From positions 1 through 64,000 of the forward strand of contig LSKJ01000065.1 in the NCBI GenBank assembly GCA_001557035.1: a DNA stretch of 64,000 nt, in the 5' to 3' direction. The notes below the pieces were generated by a model. That model was given only the letters and a program-made list of their open reading frames with translations. It searched no databases and was not told where the DNA came from. Below, one piece after another: positions 58,529 to 64,000 of this stretch (position 1 is its first letter; each line of letters begins with the position of its first letter). Made by a program: the position numbers and the translations under genes. This DNA is from Rhodospirillaceae bacterium CCH5-H10. GTDB lineage: Bacteria; Pseudomonadota; Alphaproteobacteria; Reyranellales; Reyranellaceae.

Positions 58529-59208
58529 CAGCGAACCGTACTCTCGCCGCTACGGGCCAGCCGCAACTCGACCAGACGCGCGACCTGGCTCGCGAGGAAG
58601 ATCACCACGAAATAGATCAGCGCCACGACCGTGTAGGTTTCGAGCGGCCTGAACGTCTTCTGCGAGACCTCGTTGGCGGCGAACAGCAGATCGGCATAGG
58701 AGATGGTGGCGATCAGCGTCGTCGTCTTCATCAACTCGATGGCGCGTTCCATGAAGGCCGGGATCATGCGCTTCACCGCCTGCGGCAGGATGATGCGACG
58801 CATCGCCTGGTCGTGGCGCATGCCGATCGCCCGCGCGCCATCCCACTGGCCGCGCTCGATCGACTGGATGCCCGCCCGGAACACCTCAGCGAAGAACGCG
58901 GCCGACTGGATCGAGAAGGTGACGGCGCCGGCCACGAAGGGCGTCATCTCGATGCCGACCAGGATCGGCAGGGCGAAGAAGAACCAGAAGAGCTGGACTA
59001 GCGGCGGCGTCGTGCGGAACACTTCGATGATGAAGCCGGCCGGCCAGGACAGGACCCGCCGGGGCGACAGACGCAGCAGTGCCAGCGCCAGACCGAGCAC
59101 GACGCCGCACACCAGCGCCGTGCCCGTGATCTTGAGCGTGTTCGCCAGTCCCTGCGCCAACAACGGTGCGTTGGCGAGGACTGGTGAGAAGTCCCACTGG
59201 TAGGCCAA
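58528..59208 (-). CDS. Polar amino acid ABC transporter permease (first)
   Basis: A 226-residue homologue of the next gene: EVFRTTPPLVQLFWFFFALPILVG near 62, EAA loop WDGARAIGMRHDQAMRRIILPQAVKRMIPAF near 127. Together the two permeases form the membrane channel of a glutamate/aspartate- or cystine-like importer. It follows the binding-protein gene by 13 bases. Confidence 0.9.
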   Translation of the reverse strand: MAYQWDFSPVLANAPLLAQGLANTLKITGTALVCGVVLGLALALLRLSPRRVLSWPAGFIIEVFRTTPPLVQLFWFFFALPILVGIEMTPFVAGAVTFSIQSAAFFAEVFRAGIQSIERGQWDGARAIGMRHDQAMRRIILPQAVKRMIPAFMERAIELMKTTTLIATISYADLLFAANEVSQKTFRPLETYTVVALIYFVVIFLASQVARLVELRLARSGESTVR

Positions 59209-59221
59209 GAGGCGGCGCCGC

Positions 59222-60055
59222 CTACTTGATCATTTCCTTCATGACCGGCGGCGCGAGCTTGGGATCGAGGCCGAAGTCGGTGAGCGCCTGCTCGTAGAAC
59301 TTCTGCGTCTGGCCGCTCTTGTAGTAGCCCGCAATCTGCTGATCGACCCATGCGGTGAAGGCGGTGTCGCCCTTGCGCAGCGCCACACTGGAGGGCTGCG
59401 ACTCGGCAGGCAGCGGCACCACGATCTTGCCCTTGCCGAGCCGCTGGCGCGCGGCCAGCAGCGGCGGATGGAAGAGCAGCACCGCATCGACGCGGCCCGA
59501 CTGGAAGGCCGCAATCGCCTCGGCATTGCCGGGGAAGCGCTGGATGTCGGCCTTGGGCGTGTGCTGCGTCGCCCAGCGGTCCATCGTCGAGGCCTGCGGC
59601 ACGGCGATGCGCACGCCCTGCTTGTTGAGCCCCTCCCAGGTCTTGGCGTCGAGGTCGTCACGCGCCAGCACGGCGAGCGAGTACCAGAGCAGCGGCGTCT
59701 CGGGGAAATTGGCGGCCTGTTTGCGCTCGGCGGTGGCGTCGAGCATGAACATGAGGTCGATCTTGTCGCCCTGGAGCGCGGCGATCGCATTGCCCCACGT
59801 CACTTCGACCGGCTCGAACTTCACGCCCAGCGTCTGCGCCATCGCCTTGCCCATCGCGATGCCGAGACCGGACGCCCATTCGCCGGTCTTGGGATCCTTC
59901 GAATACCAGGGCGGCGCCTGCGTGACGCCGACGCGCAGCACGCCGCGCTTCTTCACCTCGTCGAGCGTGGCCTGGGCACGCGCGGCAAAGGGCATCGCCA
60001 GCGCCGCAGCGCTCGCGGCCCCGACGGCAAACAACGAACGTCGATTGATGCTCAT
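59222..60055 (-). CDS. Polar amino acid ABC transporter substrate-binding protein
   Basis: A 277-residue SBP-bac-3 family protein with a twin-arginine-like signal (SINRRSLFAVGAASAAALAM, cleavage after ARAQ near 29). LRVGVTQAPPWYSKDPKTGEWASGLGIAMGKAMAQ near 43 and WGNAIAALQGDKIDLMF near 88 are typical. Ligand is probably a polar amino acid or opine-like compound. ATG overlaps the GntR stop (ATGA at 60052-60055), so regulator and transporter are one operon. Confidence 0.87.
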   Translation of the reverse strand: MSINRRSLFAVGAASAAALAMPFAARAQATLDEVKKRGVLRVGVTQAPPWYSKDPKTGEWASGLGIAMGKAMAQTLGVKFEPVEVTWGNAIAALQGDKIDLMFMLDATAERKQAANFPETPLLWYSLAVLARDDLDAKTWEGLNKQGVRIAVPQASTMDRWATQHTPKADIQRFPGNAEAIAAFQSGRVDAVLLFHPPLLAARQRLGKGKIVVPLPAESQPSSVALRKGDTAFTAWVDQQIAGYYKSGQTQKFYEQALTDFGLDPKLAPPVMKEMIK

Positions 60056-60765
60056 GAATGATCTCCCCTCTTTGGCTTCCCCGACAAATCCGGCATCGAG
60101 CGCAGGAACCGCTCCGTCGTTTCCACGCCACGACGCATGTGATCGGCAATCTCGGCTTTCATCGTCTCGAAGTTCGAGCCGAAGGCCGCCCCGATGTAGC
60201 TGTCGTGACTGTCGCGCTTCGGACCGCGCCGGCCATGCGCGCGATGATGCGCCGCCCAATAGAGCTGCAGCCGGCCGCGCAAGCCGTGCCAGGCGCGCTG
60301 CAGGAGCTTGTGGCCGCTCGCCTCGTAGACGAGGCCATGGAATTCGAGTTCGGCGAGGATGCTGGCGCGATCGTCGCCGGCGTCGATCGTCGCGATCAGC
60401 GCCTCGTTACGGCGCCTGAGTTCGGCGCGGAAGCGATCGTCACGGCGCGGCCAGACCTGCTCGAAGGCGAAGGTCTCCAGCACCGTGCGCAGCGAATAGA
60501 TCTCGTGGACGTCCTCGACCGAGAGCTCGGCGACACGCGTGCCGGTGTAGGGCACGGTCACGACCAGCCCCTCCTCGATCAGCTGTCGCAGCGCCTCGCG
60601 CAATGGCCCCCGGCTGACGTCGAACCGTTCCGACAGCGCCGTCTCGACCAGCGGCGTGCCGGGCGGGATGTCGCCCGAGAGAATCGCGAGCCGCAGCCGC
60701 TCGACGATGTGCGCCCGCAGCGTCGCCTTCGGCACGCGCTCAAGATGCACGCCCACGTCTCGCAT
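60052..60765 (-). CDS. GntR family regulator, FadR/FCD type
   Basis: A 237-residue regulator. Winged helix at about 12-75 (LRAHIVERLRLAILSGDIPPGTPLVETALSERFDVSRGPLREALRQL) and an FCD ligand domain of six helices (VEDVHEIYSLRTVLETFAFEQVW; LEFHGLVYEASGHKLL). First gene of the transporter operon. Start ATG at 60765 is by family length; the ribosome site is weak. A TTGT-TG-ACAA palindrome 48 bases upstream suits this subfamily and suggests self-control. Confidence 0.87.
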   Translation of the reverse strand: MRDVGVHLERVPKATLRAHIVERLRLAILSGDIPPGTPLVETALSERFDVSRGPLREALRQLIEEGLVVTVPYTGTRVAELSVEDVHEIYSLRTVLETFAFEQVWPRRDDRFRAELRRRNEALIATIDAGDDRASILAELEFHGLVYEASGHKLLQRAWHGLRGRLQLYWAAHHRAHGRRGPKRDSHDSYIGAAFGSNFETMKAEIADHMRRGVETTERFLRSMPDLSGKPKRGDHS

Positions 60766-60812
60766 CGAGACATCGGAAAGAGCCAACTGACGTCCTCGCA
60801 AACTCAATCGTC

Positions 60813-60826
60813 GATTGTTGACAATC
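60813..60826. promoter_or_regulatory. FadR-type operator palindrome upstream of the GntR gene
   Basis: GATTGTTGACAATC is an almost perfect 14-base palindrome (only the two central bases unpaired) with the TNGTNNNACNA pattern of FCD-type GntR operators. It lies 48 bases before the regulator's ATG, in the 130-base gap between two minus-strand genes, and a TTGTCA on the minus strand within it might be part of a -35. Confidence 0.6.
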
Positions 60827-60895
60827 TGGCACAGGGAAAGGCCGCGGCACAAGGAGTGCAGGCAGCGGGCGCACGACCACCGCCACCCCGCGAAC

Positions 60896-63800
60896 TCACC
60901 CAGATCGAATACGCTGAAGTTGATCCCTGGCCTCAGCGATGTCCAAGGCATCGTGACCTTCAGTGAACCAGTCGAGCGTCGGCACCAAGACCGCTTCCGC
61001 CGCGCCGTGGTCGCCATCACCGGCCAGCAAGCTCGCCAAGTCGCTACAGGCCCGAAGCTTGTGAAGATTGGCCGATTGCATATCCGCGAAGGCAACCGCT
61101 TCCCGATACTTCGTGGTGGCCCCCAAGCGGTCGCCGTGAAGCTCCAGGATTCGTCCGGACATGCGGAGGTACTCCGCGTACCCAGTCCGTTCCGCGACTT
61201 CACCATACAAAGCTTTCGCTTGATCCACGTAACGACCGGCCTGTTCGATGTTGCCCGTCCGGAAGAAGATATTCGCGGCTTCCACGAGAAGCATATCGAG
61301 CGAAAAGTTATTGCCGGTCCTGCGCCAAAGTGAGAGGCCGCTATCGAGTTCGGCGGCGCCACCTTCTGGATCGCCCGTAGCCACAAGGGCAATGCCGTGC
61401 GCCGCCCTCGCTTGACCAAGGCGACTCCCATATCCGTATCTCTCACACAGCTCGATGCTTTCTCGTATCGTGCGCAAGACCTCCGAATACTGGCCCAGAA
61501 CAAGCGCGTTGCGCGTGACCGTCACGAGGCACCACGCAATGGAATACGGGTGACTGATCGCTCGTGCACGATTGAGCGCCTTGTGAGCCAAGTCCCTGGC
61601 CGTAGTTGGAAGGCCGTAGATGAGCTGCGACCGCGCGAGGTAGCTCATGGAGGAACAACGCGAGTCGCCGCCGCCAAAGGAGCTGTCGCGGCTCTCGTCG
61701 TCCTTGAAGTCGAGGATAGCCGACAGATCCTTGCAAGCATCTGCGATGTGACCCGCGTGAAAGCGACAGACCCCTCGAATTGAATAGTATTGGGCGCGGA
61801 CGATCGGCGGAAGCTCCTCGATCTGGGCCGAAGAGACATAGGCCAGTTCGCGCTCGACCCGGTCAAAGTCTTGGCGGGCAAAATGCGGCGGCGCGTTACT
61901 GGCGCAGACACGAACGTAAAGCTCGCTATCGCCACTCTGTATAGCGGCTTGAAGCGCAGCCTCGCCGGCCTCGAATGCCTCTTGTGACGAATATCCATCC
62001 TGCAGCAGCGCCGCAGACAGTTTCTGCAGCAACCCGATGCGAGCACGTCGACCATCGTCATCTGGGGCCACAAGCGCGAGCGCCCGCCTCCACAACACCA
62101 ACGCTTCTTTGTGGGATGCCGAGGCAAACGCCACGTCACCACCTCTCTCGAGCCAGATCGCCGCATCGCGAACTTGGGCGGCGGCCTCGAAATGGTGGGC
62201 GATTAGTTCAGGTCTCTGTTCGGATCCCCCATCGATGAGAGCTCGCGCAATGCGGTCGTGCACTTCTTTCCGACGCTGCCGCAGCATCGAGCCATAAGCG
62301 GCATCCTGGATGAGGGCATGCTTGAAGATGTAGGTTGTCGTCGTGCCTTGCTGACGCGAGAACAGGAGTCCCGCGCCCAAAAGCTGTTCAAGCCCCTCGG
62401 CCACCGCATTGGGTTGCAAGCCCGAGATGGCGAGCAAGAGGCCGAGATCGAACTCCCGACCAATCGCCGCGCCGAGTTGGGCGACCGTCTTGGCAGGCGC
62501 CAACCGGTCAAGGCGCGCCATGAGCGAATCCTGCAGGGTCGCCGGTATTTCGGTGCCGGTCAGCGGTCGCGTGAGTTCGTATCGGTCCTCACCGTCAACC
62601 AGCGCGCCCGAGTCGCACATGGATTTAAAGAGCTCTTCCATGAAGAGGGGCACACCATCAGCGCGGCTCGCGATGTATTCAGCGGCCTCCTCGGGAAGAG
62701 GCTTGCCGTTAGCCAGGGTCTGCAGCAGCAAGGCGGAGCTCGTGCGCGAAAGCCGGCTGAGCGGCAACGCGGTCGCCATCGGATGAGAGCCCCAGGGCGG
62801 CCGGTACTCAGGACGATGAGTCACCACCACCATCAGACGCTGCCGGCCGGCTCCATCAAGCACTCGCGAAATGAGCGCCTCGGTCGTGGGATCGATCCAG
62901 TGCGCATCTTCAATCACCCAGAGAACCGGCAATCGGCGGCAATCGGCGGCTATCTGATCGGCAAAAGCATCGAGCACGAGCTGTCGTTTGCGTGCCGGCG
63001 TCAAATCGTCGATCGTGCCATCAAGAGTGTCGTAGCCAAGCATCGAGGCGATCAAGGCGATCTGCTGCGCGTCGGCTTCCGGCAGAACGGTAGCGAGCTT
63101 GATCAATGCCTCGGCATTGTCGCCGGGAAGCAGCCCGGCCACGGTGCTCAACTGGGTAAGAGCTGGATAGAACGCAGAGTTGGTATGATGCGGCGTGCAC
63201 TGATACCGCAGGCGAATCTGCGGCTCGACGGCAACCGCCTGCCAAAGAGAATCCGTGATGCGCGATTTGCCAATTCCCGCCTCACCGCTGAGCATCACAA
63301 GCTGATCGTCGCCCACGCAGGCTTGCTGCCAACGATCCAGGAGGAGTCCAGCTTCCTGTCCGCGCCCCACAAAGGAAGATCCTCGGATGCGACGCGTCGC
63401 CTCAAAGCGGCTGATACCCTGCCGCTCGTCCACGACCTCGAAAACCGGAACGGGCTCGGGAAATCCCTTTAATAACTGCGGCGGTAGGTCACGCAACGCA
63501 AAGAGGTTCCCGATCAGCCTCCGGGTCGGACCCGCTATCACGACACTACCGGGATCGCCCACGTTCAGTAGGCGGGCGGCCAAATTGGGCGTCTCGCCCA
63601 CGACATTGATCTCGCGCGCGATGTCCTCGCCCAAGACATCGCCCACCACGACAGGGCCGGTGGCAATACCGACACGAGCCTCAAGTTGCCGACCATCGCG
63701 AGCTCGCACGGTTCTCAGTGCTGCGATGATGCGGAGACCCGCTCGCACCGCGCGTTCAGCGGCATCCTCGCTAGCGGTCGGATAACCAAAGTAGGCAAGA

Positions 63801-63991
63801 ATGCCGTCGCCCATGAACTTTGCCACGAACCCGCCGGCATCGCGAATCGTCGTGGCAACGGCCTGATGATACGCCGCGAGCAGGTCGCGCAAGTCCTCAG
63901 GATCGAGGCCACGCGACAACGCCGTAGAGGCGACAAGGTCGGCAAACAAGACGGTGAGCTGGCGTCGCTCGGGCGCCGCAATGGCCGACAC
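60896..63991 (-). CDS. Class III adenylate/guanylate cyclase with AAA-type ATPase and TPR domains
   Basis: A 1031-residue protein, possibly starting outside the window. Residues 1-190: class III cyclase with metal aspartates in LFADLVAS and KFMGDGILAYFG, and NLAARL transition-state residues. Residues about 210-560: STAND-like ATPase, FVGRGQEAGLL, Walker A SGEAGIGKSR near 238, Walker B LWVIEDAHWIDP near 352. Residues about 580-1031: TPR-like helical repeats. Typical of rhizobial and related cyclases of unknown signal. Third-position GC is clearly lower than in the neighbours and long shadow frames are fewer, which suggests acquisition by transfer. GTG at 63991 is a possible start. Confidence 0.85.
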   Translation of the reverse strand: MSAIAAPERRQLTVLFADLVASTALSRGLDPEDLRDLLAAYHQAVATTIRDAGGFVAKFMGDGILAYFGYPTASEDAAERAVRAGLRIIAALRTVRARDGRQLEARVGIATGPVVVGDVLGEDIAREINVVGETPNLAARLLNVGDPGSVVIAGPTRRLIGNLFALRDLPPQLLKGFPEPVPVFEVVDERQGISRFEATRRIRGSSFVGRGQEAGLLLDRWQQACVGDDQLVMLSGEAGIGKSRITDSLWQAVAVEPQIRLRYQCTPHHTNSAFYPALTQLSTVAGLLPGDNAEALIKLATVLPEADAQQIALIASMLGYDTLDGTIDDLTPARKRQLVLDAFADQIAADCRRLPVLWVIEDAHWIDPTTEALISRVLDGAGRQRLMVVVTHRPEYRPPWGSHPMATALPLSRLSRTSSALLLQTLANGKPLPEEAAEYIASRADGVPLFMEELFKSMCDSGALVDGEDRYELTRPLTGTEIPATLQDSLMARLDRLAPAKTVAQLGAAIGREFDLGLLLAISGLQPNAVAEGLEQLLGAGLLFSRQQGTTTTYIFKHALIQDAAYGSMLRQRRKEVHDRIARALIDGGSEQRPELIAHHFEAAAQVRDAAIWLERGGDVAFASASHKEALVLWRRALALVAPDDDGRRARIGLLQKLSAALLQDGYSSQEAFEAGEAALQAAIQSGDSELYVRVCASNAPPHFARQDFDRVERELAYVSSAQIEELPPIVRAQYYSIRGVCRFHAGHIADACKDLSAILDFKDDESRDSSFGGGDSRCSSMSYLARSQLIYGLPTTARDLAHKALNRARAISHPYSIAWCLVTVTRNALVLGQYSEVLRTIRESIELCERYGYGSRLGQARAAHGIALVATGDPEGGAAELDSGLSLWRRTGNNFSLDMLLVEAANIFFRTGNIEQAGRYVDQAKALYGEVAERTGYAEYLRMSGRILELHGDRLGATTKYREAVAFADMQSANLHKLRACSDLASLLAGDGDHGAAEAVLVPTLDWFTEGHDALDIAEARDQLQRIRSG

Positions 63992-64000
63992 TGGGAATTG

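Overview
This window reads as chromosomal DNA of a GC-rich alphaproteobacterium. The evidence is conserved gene order: aroA-cmk-rpsA-ihfB-lapA opposite a divergent FYDLN-type protein, uvrC-pgsA-moaD-moaE, a riboswitch-led thiO-thiS-thiG-thiE-thiF operon, PetP/PetR-type regulators, a phasin and CsaA. Many ABC and Bug-type solute-binding genes, a family III CoA-transferase and two hydantoinase A genes fit a soil or water heterotroph of the Reyranella/Rhodospirillales/Hyphomicrobiales kind; the genus is a guess.

Layout. (1) 59-16712, minus strand: a MarR regulator followed by 13 co-directional genes, mostly with 4-base stop/start overlaps. They are a FAD subunit and a fused FeS-molybdopterin subunit of a xanthine-dehydrogenase-type hydroxylase, a 6-hydroxynicotinate-reductase-like FeS protein, a UPF0280 protein, a DUF1185 protein, a SnoaL-like protein, a branched-chain-type ABC transporter with fused LivH-LivM, hydantoinase A and two enolase-superfamily enzymes. 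I read this as an uptake and catabolic cluster for an N-heterocyclic or amide compound. (2) 17042-19214: a CoA-transferase and an ornithine-cyclodeaminase-family gene. (3) 19211-24990: housekeeping genes and a tRNA-Ala. (4) 25004-31189: a membrane-anchored SGNH protein, a metallophosphoesterase, an alpha/beta hydrolase, guanine deaminase and phoH with a structured, terminator-ended leader. (5) 31472-38450: uvrC, pgsA, molybdopterin synthase and the thiamin operon. (6) 38500-44044: two branched-chain aminotransferases flanking a GST and a PetP/PetR/histidine kinase set. (7) 44210-48052: a GntR regulator divergent from a Bug-type binding protein, a TauD-like oxygenase and a PEP-mutase/isocitrate-lyase-superfamily enzyme. 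(8) 48204-51699: csaA, phasin, TetR, proC, an enoyl-CoA hydratase and ubiK-like. (9) 51712-56048: a HyuA/HyuB pair and a GST. (10) 56180-60765: a polar amino acid ABC transporter operon led by a GntR regulator and ending in a class IV aminotransferase homologue that lacks the PLP lysine. (11) 60896-63991: a large adenylate-cyclase/ATPase/TPR protein with base use unlike its neighbours.

The intergenic spaces carry at least four families of palindromic repeat (A: 1-48 and 1212-1290; B: four near-complete copies and a remnant; C: two copies; D: one copy). One B copy lies in frame within the 3' end of the molybdenum hydroxylase gene. Long open frames opposite the real genes are GC-driven shadows and are omitted. 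Coordinates of coding regions include the stop codon. Start sites were chosen by ribosome-binding sequence, overlap with neighbours and family length; all functions are inferred from reading the sequence, with no database search.
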